DNA of 10,862 bases from JACMJP01 sp046160675 (GCA_046160675.1 JBJXHH010000159.1:1-10862); one strand, 5' to 3'. Counted from the first letter of the stretch, positions 1-7,442 are shown. Notes: generated from the letters alone by a model not told the origin. Numbers and translations are program-made.

Positions 1-1498
1 CAAGAGGATAAATCAGAAAATAGGAATTTGTGGCTCCTACTATCGTGCCTCCGGGTGCTGCGGAAAACTGTATTTGGGGAATGAGTGTACCGCCGGTTGT
101 TACTCTTATAATGCCTTTCAGTTGGATAATGGCCTCTGTATAAAGGTTGGGATGTAAGGTAGGAGTGGCGGAAGTTGTTGTTATATTCACTGTTCTTTGA
201 TCAGATGACAGATCAGAAACAGTGCCTCCCCATGCCATTGATGAATAATTGATGGTAATAGATGATGATCCGGCAAAAAGTGTTTTGATGCCTCTTGCAG
301 TAGATCCCATTCCTGTAATGATGTATTGTGCTTCAAAATAATAGGTTGTAGAAGCGTTTACTGTAAAAGCATCTCTTGCTGCGTCAAATACACTTTGCGC
401 AGTGGTATTATTATTCATGGAAACATCTGAAGAATTACTAGTGAATGCAACAGATGGGATAACACCCCTGCCTGAATTTGCATTGAGGGTGCTGTAAAAA
501 CCATTTCCGTCATATTCTATAACTCCCGCTTCCGGTGTTGTTAAGTTTGTTCCGCTTGTAAATTTTAAGGGAGCAGTATTTGCTGTAGCAGTTCCTGCTT
601 TTACATGTAAAACTGCTGCCGGAGAGGCTACCCCGATACCTAAATTTTGAGCAGTTCTGTCACCGAACCAGGCAGCACCTATGTTAATATCATTTTCAGA
701 AACTGCTGCCCCGGTAATATCACTTCCAATAAAAATATTACCGCTTCCAGTTGTTACAACAGACCCTGTAGAACGACCTATAAATGTATTGTTGGAACCT
801 GATGTAAGACCTATTGCAGCTTCAGCGCCGATTGCAACATTTTCACCGCCCGTTGTATTTGCAGTTCCACCGGTATAAAACACATTCCATCCGATCCCTG
901 TGTTCATTTCTCCTGTTGTAATACTCTGTCCACCCCTGCTTCCTACCATAGTATTCATTCCCTTTGTTCCGTTTGACAAGGAAAGCCAGCCAACAGATGT
1001 GTTATGGCTTGCTGCTGTATCTGCGGCAAGCAGGTATAGTGCATGATATCCTATGCCTGTGTTTCCATTGCCGGTGGGTGTGCTGAATCCAGCATCTTCG
1101 CCTGCAAAAAAACCTTCATTACCACTGTGGTGTACATAGAGAGTAGTGCCAAAAAGTAAATTCCCAGTTGTGAGTGCAACATCTGAATTAAATGTCTTAG
1201 CGCCGGCAAACGTTTGTGTCGTTATATTTACTATTCCTCTATTTGTAAGTCCTGCTTCAGGAAGATCATCAGCAACAATCAATCTGAAAGTTGGTACACC
1301 TGTGCTACCATCGGGTGCTGCAAAAAACCGGTTTGCCGTTTGATTTATAAAAGTACCCGTTAGTGTTCCAATTGATGTAACTGGAGAGCCGGTAATACTG
1401 AAAACTGAAGCCGGTAAAGATAATCCAAGAGACATTACTTGAGCAGTTGCAGCTACTGATAATATAAGGAGTGTGTAAATTAATGTAATAGATTTCAT
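1..1498 (-). CDS. Secreted fibre-like protein with tail-fibre/YadA-head type repeats (3' end outside window)
   Basis: The minus strand is open without a stop from an ATG at 1498 to the window edge, giving the first 499 residues; the C-terminus is missing. Residues 1-19 form a signal peptide (hydrophobic core, VAATA then Q), so the product is exported. Residues 56-105 hold the pattern NRFFAAPDGSTGVPTF, then LIVADDLPE, GIVNITTQTFAG and KTFNSD, a module widespread in phage tail fibres and in fibre-like proteins of aquatic bacteria. Residues 140-256 contain about seven short repeats with an N-T-x-I/V-G core (GNTGIGYHAL, SNNTFIGRSTG, GNIFIGSDI), like YadA/Hia trimeric heads. Residues 286-340 (LGIGVASPAAVLHVKAG, APLKFTSGTNLTTPEAG) are another fibre module, followed by a beta-rich domain. 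It starts 23 nt after the upstream gene's stop and is likely co-transcribed. A trimeric surface or released fibre is inferred; no sorting or chaperone domain is visible because of truncation. Confidence 0.85.
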   Translation of the reverse strand, partial: MKSITLIYTLLILSVAATAQVMSLGLSLPASVFSITGSPVTSIGTLTGTFINQTANRFFAAPDGSTGVPTFRLIVADDLPEAGLTNRGIVNITTQTFAGAKTFNSDVALTTGNLLFGTTLYVHHSGNEGFFAGEDAGFSTPTGNGNTGIGYHALYLLAADTAASHNTSVGWLSLSNGTKGMNTMVGSRGGQSITTGEMNTGIGWNVFYTGGTANTTGGENVAIGAEAAIGLTSGSNNTFIGRSTGSVVTTGSGNIFIGSDITGAAVSENDINIGAAWFGDRTAQNLGIGVASPAAVLHVKAGTATANTAPLKFTSGTNLTTPEAGVIEYDGNGFYSTLNANSGRGVIPSVAFTSNSSDVSMNNNTTAQSVFDAARDAFTVNASTTYYFEAQYIITGMGSTARGIKTLFAGSSSITINYSSMAWGGTVSDLSSDQRTVNITTTSATPTLHPNLYTEAIIQLKGIIRVTTGGTLIPQIQFSAAPGGTIVGATNSYFLIYPL

Positions 1499-1521
1499 AG
1501 CATTTATTTTTAGTTTAAAAA

Positions 1522-3891
1522 TTATTTGAATACAGAAATTATCTTAGACACAGCCCAACTATCGGAAATAATTTTTACTATCACAGTTCCTATTACTGCA
1601 TCGGGTAATTCAATAACTAAATTATTTTCAATGGGTAAAAACACAGCATAGAGTATTTGGTCTTGCAAACTGTATATTTCTACTAGAAAATTGCCTCCGT
1701 GCTTTTTTAGAAAGTCAATACTAAATGTTCCGGTATTGGGATTCGGATATAATCTAAAATAATCTTCAGTTAAGCTCTCTATAATTGTATAGCCTTCATC
1801 AATAGTATCATTACAGTTATCATCTATCCCGTTTTCTATTTCATTTGAGTATGGGTTAACAAAGGGGTTGGTGTCGTCACAATCATCAGTATTGGAAACA
1901 AACCCCGAAATTTCAAAATCACATGATGAAGTGTCGGTTTCGGCAAAGCCGAAACCATCGCCATCTGTATCAATATTCAACACATAAACAGGCAGGTCTT
2001 CATCAATCAAATCGTTACAATTATCATCTTCCCCATTACACACTTCATTCGAGAAAGGGTTTATTAAGGGGTCAGTATCATTACAATCTAAGCTGTTGCT
2101 CACATAATCTGCCGGAGGAATAATTGAACAGTATGATGCTGCATTGAGTACATCGCCAAAAAAATCGCCATCAGTGTCAGCGTAATACAATATTGGCTCA
2201 TGAGTAAATTCATTAGAATCATCGCAATCTGAATTATCAATAGAATAACCTGAAGGAGTTATATCAAAACAAACTATTATAGAGTCTGAGCTTCCTCCGA
2301 ACCCATCATAATCATTATCTGCATAATAAATGTAAAGTGGTAAATCTTCATCTATCATTGTATTGCAATTATCATCAAGGCCATTGCAAATCTCTGGCAT
2401 TCCGGGATTGATATCTGCATTCAAATCGTTACAATCAAGAGTATTGGTTACATATTCTTCAAGTGAATCGCATGACATAACGGAATAATCTGGGTTTCCA
2501 AAACCATCTCCATCTATATCTTCATAGAAAGTGATTGGCATACATGATGTATCGGGAAAAAATTTTATTACCCAGTAATCTGAATTGCCAATGCTATTTT
2601 CAGTTTTAGTACCAGATATATCTGAGGCACTTAGTCCACCAGCTATATAACCTCCATCTGGTGTAGCCAAAATTTGGTAAAGCCTGTCTGTATTCGAACC
2701 ACCTAAAACCAATTGCCATATAATGTCACCACTTACATTCACTTTTACAATCCAATAATCATCCATCCCGATATTGGGTTCTGTTTTATTGCCTGTAACT
2801 CCTGATAGTGAATACCCTGCTGCTATATAGCTGCTGTAAGCGCTAATACAACCATTCTGAAAATTATCATCGTTGGACCCACCAAGTGTTTTTTGCAAAA
2901 GAACTTCACCTCCTATCCCTATATATACAACCCAATAGTCACTCAAACCGTAATTTTCTTCTGTTTTGTCGGCCGAAATTCCAGAATTTGATATGCCTCC
3001 TGATATATAATTTCCATCAGTTGTTAAGTCTAACGAATATTGAAAATCATCAATATTACCTCCAATTACATTTTGCCATTCTATATTTCCTGTGCTGTCT
3101 AGTTTTAACACCCAATAATCTTGGGACTGAAGCCCGCTTGGTTTCAAAATACACGACTCTGTTTTGTCTCCTGAAACAAGTGAACGGGAATGGCCACCAA
3201 TTATATATCCCAGATCCAAAGTTTGTTTTATTGAGTGCAACACATCTACATCATCACCACCTATCACTTTTTGCCATACTAATTCTCCAAGACTATCTAA
3301 TTTAATGATCCAATAATCATAAGAACCTTTATTCGCTTCTGTTTTATTTCCTGAAATTTCAGAGTTAGAGGCTCCCGCAAGAATATAACCCCTATCTTGT
3401 GTCTGTTCAATATCATAGAGTACATCGTCAGAAGTACCACCTAAAGTTTTTTGCCATTGTATATCCCCAAGACTGTCAAGTTTTACAACCCAATAATCCC
3501 TGCTCCCTATATTCGCTTCGGTTTTGTCTCCTGATATTCCTGATTCAGAGTAACCCCCTGCAATATAACCAATGTCCGCAGTTTGTCTTATAACATATAA
3601 ATCATCTGTATTAGTGCCGCCTATTGTGTTTTGCCATTCAATATTCCCAGCGCCGTTAAGTTTCACAATCCAATAATCTAATAATCCTATATTATCTTCT
3701 GTTTTATCACCGAATATTGTGGAACCTGAAGACCCACCTAAAATATAACCTCCATCAATGGTTAGTGCTAAACTCTGTAAATTGTCAGAACTACCTCCCC
3801 CAATCGTATTCTGCCATTCTATGTCCGGAGCCTGGGCGTAACTTTTGTATGTGAAGAGAAGGAAAATGAAGTAACAACATACAGTTTTCAT
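1522..3891 (-). CDS. Exported repeat protein: seven 60-residue repeats, MopE-like cysteine units, type A T9SS sorting domain
   Basis: This 789-residue protein starts with a signal peptide (about residues 1-19, SYA then Q). Residues 23-448 are seven tandem repeats of about 60 residues with the consensus WQ-x2-LGGS-x2-DD, then DGGYI-x-GG-S, SGDKTE, and DYWIVKL; repeat 4 has a 6-residue insertion before DYW. Residues 455-701 hold four units typical of MopE-like 'putative metal-binding' proteins: a D-x-DGDGFG acidic loop, DCND/DCDD, INP, and E-x-CNG-x-DDNCN-x2-IDE. Unit 2 (518-567) lacks its second half and unit 4 has lost one cysteine (EIENG). Residues 708-789 are a type A T9SS sorting domain (RLYPNPNTGTFSIDF), so the product should be moved across the outer membrane and attached to the surface or released. 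The acidic loops suggest calcium binding. An adhesive or structural role is inferred; the repeats resemble those of many uncharacterised Bacteroidota surface proteins. Confidence 0.92.
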   Translation of the reverse strand: MKTVCCYFIFLLFTYKSYAQAPDIEWQNTIGGGSSDNLQSLALTIDGGYILGGSSGSTIFGDKTEDNIGLLDYWIVKLNGAGNIEWQNTIGGTNTDDLYVIRQTADIGYIAGGYSESGISGDKTEANIGSRDYWVVKLDSLGDIQWQKTLGGTSDDVLYDIEQTQDRGYILAGASNSEISGNKTEANKGSYDYWIIKLDSLGELVWQKVIGGDDVDVLHSIKQTLDLGYIIGGHSRSLVSGDKTESCILKPSGLQSQDYWVLKLDSTGNIEWQNVIGGNIDDFQYSLDLTTDGNYISGGISNSGISADKTEENYGLSDYWVVYIGIGGEVLLQKTLGGSNDDNFQNGCISAYSSYIAAGYSLSGVTGNKTEPNIGMDDYWIVKVNVSGDIIWQLVLGGSNTDRLYQILATPDGGYIAGGLSASDISGTKTENSIGNSDYWVIKFFPDTSCMPITFYEDIDGDGFGNPDYSVMSCDSLEEYVTNTLDCNDLNADINPGMPEICNGLDDNCNTMIDEDLPLYIYYADNDYDGFGGSSDSIIVCFDITPSGYSIDNSDCDDSNEFTHEPILYYADTDGDFFGDVLNAASYCSIIPPADYVSNSLDCNDTDPLINPFSNEVCNGEDDNCNDLIDEDLPVYVLNIDTDGDGFGFAETDTSSCDFEISGFVSNTDDCDDTNPFVNPYSNEIENGIDDNCNDTIDEGYTIIESLTEDYFRLYPNPNTGTFSIDFLKKHGGNFLVEIYSLQDQILYAVFLPIENNLVIELPDAVIGTVIVKIISDSWAVSKIISVFK
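1789..2529 (-). repeat. Four MopE-like acidic/cysteine units within the surface protein
   Basis: Four related units cover residues 455-701. Units 1, 3 and 4 have the full form: an acidic glycine loop (DIDGDGFG, DTDGDFFG, DTDGDGFG), a cysteine-containing middle, DCND or DCDD, INP or VNP, and the DDNCN-x2-IDE end. Unit 2 begins with DNDYDGFGG and DCDDSN but goes straight into unit 3 without the INP...DDNCN half. The acidic loops look like calcium-binding loops of the thrombospondin type 3 kind; this is inference from residue pattern. Confidence 0.75.
2548..3825 (-). repeat. Seven in-frame ~180-bp tandem repeats
   Basis: The coding DNA for residues 23-448 of the surface protein has a period of about 180 bp. 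It is easiest to follow through the plus-strand string CCAATAATC or close variants, complement of the DYWI/V codons, which recurs near 2568, 2751, 2930, 3109, 3310, 3490 and 3669. The step between the fourth and third repeats is longer (about 200 bp) because of an 18-bp in-frame insertion in repeat 4. The units have diverged at third positions, so this is an old duplication series rather than a fresh expansion. Confidence 0.85.
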
Positions 3892-3969
3892 TGTAGTGAT
3901 AGTTTGAGGTTATAAATGTATATGATATAGTTTAAGAAAGTTAATAAATTTTTTCCTGTTTTTTAGACT

Positions 3970-4120
3970 CCGTCCCAGCCAAGCCACCACCACTGTCTTG
4001 TGCGCCTCCTGTATGACTTGGATTAGATAATATCCACTTTATCCTGCAATGAAAAGAATCTTCAAATACTTTATGCTTTGATTTACGCCAAGGCCTTTAC
4101 AAGCGACTTGGCTGGGACGG
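3970..4120. repeat. 151-bp element bounded by perfect 14-bp inverted repeats (REPIN- or MITE-like)
   Basis: CCGTCCCAGCCAAG at 3970-3983 is exactly mirrored by CTTGGCTGGGACGG at 4107-4120, separated by 123 bp. The arms are GC-rich in an AT-rich intergenic region. No convincing target-site duplication flanks it; ACTCC occurs at 3967-3971 and 4123-4127 but could be chance and overlaps the left arm by two bases. The interior contains no open frame of useful length. It fills most of the gene-free stretch 3892-4166. It may be a non-autonomous mobile repeat or a large stem-loop acting at the 3' end of the redox operon; the long loop argues against an ordinary terminator. The rest of 3892-4166 shows only AT-rich leader sequence for the 1522-3891 gene. 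Confidence 0.6.
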
Positions 4121-4166
4121 AAACTCCCATTGCTGATTGTAGACTGCAAACTGGCTATTTGTATTT

Positions 4167-4778
4167 TCACCTTTCCGCAATCGTAAAAGCGAAGTTGGGT
4201 CCTTTGCCGAGTTTGTAGGCCATAGTTACCCAGAGTTTTGCGAGGTTTTCGAGAAGAACGGCGTTTTCCAACCCACCGACATCCACCACCCGGAAGCCGA
4301 GATCTTCAGCAAGTTGTTTTACTATTTTTTTAGAAGCTACTTCATCGCCGCAGATAAAAGTTTCTATTGGTTTGCCGTTGTAATTCGGGTTTTGCATGTT
4401 CATCACCCCGGTGGTGTTGAATGCTTTTACTACATCGCCGTTGCTTGTCCATGCAGTGATGGCTTCGGCAGCTGATGCGAAAGGTTCAGTAGTTGCAGAG
4501 ATGGGGTTAGTAGCATCAATAATGATCTTACCTTCCCATTCAACGTCAATGCTTTTTATCACTTCATCAGCAACGCCAAAAGGAATGGCAATCAGCACAA
4601 CTTCCGCATCAACCGTTGCCTCCTGGAAAGGCATCACCTTGGCCCCGATGTTAAGCGCATTCCATGCTTTCTGGCTCTGTGGGTCCCGCACCCCGAATAT
4701 CACTTCATGGCCGCATTGCGTCCATTTAGTTCCTGCTGCCAGGCCGATATTTCCGGCGCCGAGTATTGTGATCTTCAT
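4167..4778 (-). CDS. NADP-binding oxidoreductase of the F420:NADP reductase-like family
   Basis: A 203-residue cytoplasmic Rossmann-fold protein. MKITILGAGNIG at residues 1-12 contains the dinucleotide-binding GxGxxG, and VRDP at 30-33 places Arg31 where NADP-preferring members bind the 2'-phosphate. Further family marks are LIAIPF (62-67), IIDATNPI (86-93), VKAFNTTG (117-124) and the C-terminal stretch GLENAVLLENLAKLWV. The length matches the compact one-domain members annotated as 'NADPH-dependent F420 reductase' or 'NAD(P)-binding domain protein'. Bacteroidota are not generally known to make F420, so the real hydride partner is probably another substrate or a flavin; this is inference. The start is 50 nt after the osmC stop on the same strand and the gap lacks a recognisable promoter, so it is likely transcribed from the osmC promoter as a redox pair. 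Confidence 0.88.
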   Translation of the reverse strand: MKITILGAGNIGLAAGTKWTQCGHEVIFGVRDPQSQKAWNALNIGAKVMPFQEATVDAEVVLIAIPFGVADEVIKSIDVEWEGKIIIDATNPISATTEPFASAAEAITAWTSNGDVVKAFNTTGVMNMQNPNYNGKPIETFICGDEVASKKIVKQLAEDLGFRVVDVGGLENAVLLENLAKLWVTMAYKLGKGPNFAFTIAER

Positions 4779-4828
4779 ACAAATTTTTGCTGATGAGGAA
4801 GTTTTTCTGTTGCAAGTTAAGAAGTTAA

Positions 4829-5242
4829 TTAAGAAACTAAAACAGCTTCCATTTTAATGTTCATATTCAGAGCTTTTGACACAGGGCAGTTGAGTTTTGC
4901 TTCATTTGCCATGGCTTCAAACTGCTCAGCTGAGGCGCCCGGTACTTTCGCTTCCACCTGCAGGTGGCTATCTGTAATTGCGCCGTTATCAAGTGTTATT
5001 GTACAAGTTGTTCTGATCTCCTCTGGAGTGAAATTATTGGCCCCGCACACAAAACTAAGTTTCATGCTGAAACATCCGGCATGAGCAGCTGCTATCAATT
5101 CTTCGGGGTTTGTGCCAACGCCTTCGGCAAACCTTGAATTCCAACTATATTGATTCTTGTTGAGTACTGTGGATTGGGTGGAGAGGTTTCCGCTACCTTC
5201 TTTTCCGCTGCCGTTCCAAACGGCTGTTGCATTTCTTTTCAT
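4829..5242 (-). CDS. osmC: OsmC family peroxiredoxin (organic hydroperoxide reductase)
   Basis: A 137-residue protein that resembles E. coli OsmC closely in layout: GSGNLSTQSTVLN, SRF (Arg37), GTNPEELIAAAHAGCFSM with Cys57, and KLNCPVSKAL with Cys119. These two cysteines are the peroxidatic and resolving pair of the Ohr/OsmC family; Arg37 and Glu47/48 are the expected active-site helpers. The family reduces organic hydroperoxides and hydrogen peroxide with thiols in the cytoplasm, usually as a dimer. I start it at the ATG at 5242 because the frame's earlier TTG (5269) overlaps the -7 promoter box TACCTTTG and would add nine residues unlike the family. It leads a likely two-gene unit with the NADP-binding oxidoreductase downstream. 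Confidence 0.93.
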   Translation of the reverse strand: MKRNATAVWNGSGKEGSGNLSTQSTVLNKNQYSWNSRFAEGVGTNPEELIAAAHAGCFSMKLSFVCGANNFTPEEIRTTCTITLDNGAITDSHLQVEAKVPGASAEQFEAMANEAKLNCPVSKALNMNIKMEAVLVS

Positions 5243-5266
5243 TAGTCCCTGGTTTATTGTTGGGCG

Positions 5267-5274
5267 CAAAGGTA
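5267..5274 (-). promoter_or_regulatory. Bacteroidota -7 promoter element for osmC
   Basis: The minus strand reads TACCTTTG here, an exact match to the Bacteroidota -7 consensus TAnnTTTG, which would place transcription start near 5260 and leave a leader of about 18 nt before the ATG at 5242. The matching -33 TTTG is not clear; the best candidate about 19 nt upstream is only TTAA. No repressor operator such as an OhrR site was recognised. Confidence 0.6.
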
Positions 5275-5319
5275 GGAGGAATTGGCGATTGTTTAAGAGC
5301 CGGCGCAGGGATGTTGAAA

Positions 5320-5350
5320 GAAAAAAAGTTTGTTGAGATTAAAATTCAAC
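5320..5350 (-). terminator. Possible weak terminator of the glycine-rich surface protein gene
   Basis: On the minus strand GTTGA (5350-5346), overlapping the TGA stop, can pair with TCAAC (5336-5332) across a 9-nt loop. Four bases later comes a run of seven T (5327-5321). The stem is short and AU-rich, so termination would be inefficient. It fits the position between this gene and the independent osmC promoter. Confidence 0.4.
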
Positions 5351-7442
5351 GAAGCAATAACACATCATTTTTGAAAATGCGTTCTTCAGAAACACAATCC
5401 AGTTTTATGACATACATATAAGTGCCTACATTTTGGGGGATGCCTGTTTGCTGGTCAATGCCCGTCCACCCGGTTTGCAGGGGGTCAAGAAAATAATCAT
5501 ACACTTCATCACCCCATCGGGTATAGATCTTAAAGAAAGTAATTGCTTCGCAGAGATCTCCCAGGTTCGGGATGCGGAAGATATCATTTACTCCATCGCC
5601 GTTGGGGGAGAACACATTGGGGATGGCAACATCTGCTATCACTTCAATTAGCAGGCAATCTTCAGAAACACAACCTGATACCTGGTCAGTTACAGTTACG
5701 CAGTACGTTGTAGTTGTAAGCGGATGCACAGTTGGTGTTGAGTTAGTGGGATCATCAATGGTTTCATCTACGGGTGACCAGGAGTAATCAAATGTCGGGT
5801 CGAGATTCGTAAACAGCGTAACAAAATTCCCCTGTGCTATCACACTATCAGGATACGCACTCACTTCAACATTTTCAATTATATCTGCATCAATGGTTTT
5901 TGTTATCTGGCAACCCCTGTCGTCAGAAACTGTTACCTGGTAAGTTACTTCTCCTGTTGGGGTTACAAAAACACTTGTACTTGTTGAACCATCACTCCAA
6001 AGATAATCCAGTGTTCCAGTTCCGGTTGCTATTGCGTCAATGTTTAAACTTTCTCCTTCACACAAAATGGTATCTTGCGTAGGTTCGATTGTAAGTGTAA
6101 GCGGCACAAAAATTACAGAAGGCATGGGCAAAACAAGGTCAGTGAGTGTGCCTCCGGGCGATCCTGCGGCTGCTCCATTACTGCTGCCGTTACATGCTGA
6201 AGGGGCATCGGGGTTAATGGTTATTCCTGCCGGTCCGCCTGCAGCATTATAACTTAAATTCACCGGCAGACTTCCCCCGCTCACCCAAAGGGTTCCACCA
6301 CCACCACCGCCACCCGGGCCATGGCAGTTTGTTGCATCAAAATCATTGTCAACATCTCCTCCGTCGCCCCCTACCAATTCAACATTTAATGTTGAAGTAA
6401 TAGAGGCAACATCCAATATTACAGTTCCTGCTCCGCCGCCACCTCCGGCAGCATCATTACTTGCTATTGCAAATACAGGTTTACCGTTCGCTTTTATCGC
6501 AAATCCGTTTCCATCAATTGCATTCGCTTGAATAAGCACAATGCCGCCACCGGGAGAACCGGGAGTACCATCATTATCATTCTGGTCGCCGCTGCCTCCG
6601 CCACCGCCCATGAATATCCTGTTCTCAGCATTTGAGTATAATAAAGCATGCCCGCCATAACCGGGAAAATCCCCTGGACATTCAGCAGAAGGCACACTAT
6701 ATCTTTCTCCGCCTACGCCGCCGGCGCCGTAATTAGCACCGCCACCACCGCCAGTGTTACTGTCGTTTCCGCCACCGCCGCCATTTGCAGGAGCACCCCT
6801 GCCAAGGCTGTCTGTAAGATAAACACCAATGCTTTCTCCTTTTCGGCTACCGCAATAATCAGCTTCTGTACATGCATATCCGCTAAAATTTCCTGTCGTA
6901 CTCCAGCATAGGGTATGACTAAAGTCGTCGCCGCCTTTAAATCCCTGCCATGAAACATCAATATTGTTATTAAACGTAACTGTGCCACTGGCAAAAAAGG
7001 CAACTATTCCGCCTTTAGTACCCGTCCATGGAGTTGCTGTAACAACCCCATCAATATCAACATCAGTGTATTGTGGAATGCGAACAAGCTGAACCCTTCC
7101 GTTAATGGCATCATAAGTTTTTTCCATCGCTTCTGTGAAAGTGATGATATTAAAACTGATGGTTCCGATAGTAAGTATTTCGTAATTGCCCGTGGTGTTA
7201 TAATCTGTGATGGTTCCGTAAGACGCTGTTTCTGCAAGGTCCATGTTTGCGCCCGTCATTTGAATGAGTAAAACTTTATCCCCTGCGCTAAAACCAATAG
7301 CTGATTCAACGATCGCATTGTTGTTGCAAAAATCAGTGAAGGTAACAGCTGAGTATGTGTTTATCACTCCTGAAATACTTGTTTGTGCAAGGGTGAGGAG
7401 AGATGAACAACTTATAAGCAATGCTGAAAAAATCCGGCGCAT
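5346..7442 (-). CDS. Glycine-rich exported protein with type B T9SS (gliding motility-associated, CHU_C) sorting domain
   Basis: This 698-residue protein has a signal peptide (1-19, LTLA then Q). Residues about 55-170 carry a conserved-looking N-terminal domain (GDKVLLIQMTGANM, VQLVRIPQY, WQGFKGG). Residues 200-430 are strongly glycine-rich with runs at 221-225, 231-235, 279-283, 333-337 and 377-383 (seven G), mixed with GRGAPANGG, NYGAGGVGG, RIFMGG and GGGIVLI. About 455-525 and 526-603 look like Ig-like/PKD domains (LCEGESL, YLWSDGSTST, YQVTVSDDRGC; YSWSP, YCVTVTD). Residues 607-698 are the type B sorting domain (IPNVFSPNGDGVNDIF, IYTRWGDEVYD, GTYMYVIKL). It should be secreted by T9SS and remain on the surface or be released. 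A polyglycine adhesin-like structure is inferred. The ATG is 146 bp from the divergent dinB-like gene; only a weak TATCTTCG box lies just upstream. Confidence 0.93.
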   Translation of the reverse strand: MRRIFSALLISCSSLLTLAQTSISGVINTYSAVTFTDFCNNNAIVESAIGFSAGDKVLLIQMTGANMDLAETASYGTITDYNTTGNYEILTIGTISFNIITFTEAMEKTYDAINGRVQLVRIPQYTDVDIDGVVTATPWTGTKGGIVAFFASGTVTFNNNIDVSWQGFKGGDDFSHTLCWSTTGNFSGYACTEADYCGSRKGESIGVYLTDSLGRGAPANGGGGGNDSNTGGGGGANYGAGGVGGERYSVPSAECPGDFPGYGGHALLYSNAENRIFMGGGGGSGDQNDNDGTPGSPGGGIVLIQANAIDGNGFAIKANGKPVFAIASNDAAGGGGGAGTVILDVASITSTLNVELVGGDGGDVDNDFDATNCHGPGGGGGGGTLWVSGGSLPVNLSYNAAGGPAGITINPDAPSACNGSSNGAAAGSPGGTLTDLVLPMPSVIFVPLTLTIEPTQDTILCEGESLNIDAIATGTGTLDYLWSDGSTSTSVFVTPTGEVTYQVTVSDDRGCQITKTIDADIIENVEVSAYPDSVIAQGNFVTLFTNLDPTFDYSWSPVDETIDDPTNSTPTVHPLTTTTYCVTVTDQVSGCVSEDCLLIEVIADVAIPNVFSPNGDGVNDIFRIPNLGDLCEAITFFKIYTRWGDEVYDYFLDPLQTGWTGIDQQTGIPQNVGTYMYVIKLDCVSEERIFKNDVLLLR

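Noticed and set aside
2886..3305. Plus-strand 139-codon open frame
   Set aside because: It lies entirely opposite the repeat region of the surface protein and its product has no recognisable domain; it is explained by the repetitive codons on the other strand.
2548..3825. Regular ~180-bp repeats considered as a CRISPR-like or satellite array
   Set aside because: The repeats are in frame, diverged at third positions and encode conserved residues; there are no identical short repeats with unique spacers.
3913..3920. TACATTTA as a -7 box for the 1522-3891 gene (minus strand)
   Set aside because: It misses the final G of TAnnTTTG, lacks a clear -33 TTTG, and would give a leader of only about 15 nt; possible but too weak to list.
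3970..4120. Insertion sequence with target-site duplication
   Set aside because: No transposase frame lies inside and the flanking ACTCC match is short, overlaps the left arm by two bases and is not convincing, so it is kept only as an inverted-repeat element.
4396..4857. Plus-strand 153-codon open frame
   Set aside because: It is antisense to the well-recognised NADP-binding oxidoreductase and has no family features.
5243..5269. TTG-initiated longer start for osmC
   Set aside because: The TTG overlaps the -7 promoter box and the extra nine residues have no counterpart in the OsmC family.
6494..7237. Several short minus-strand frames inside the glycine-rich gene
   Set aside because: They are other-frame readings of GC-rich glycine codons, overlapping the confident 698-residue protein.
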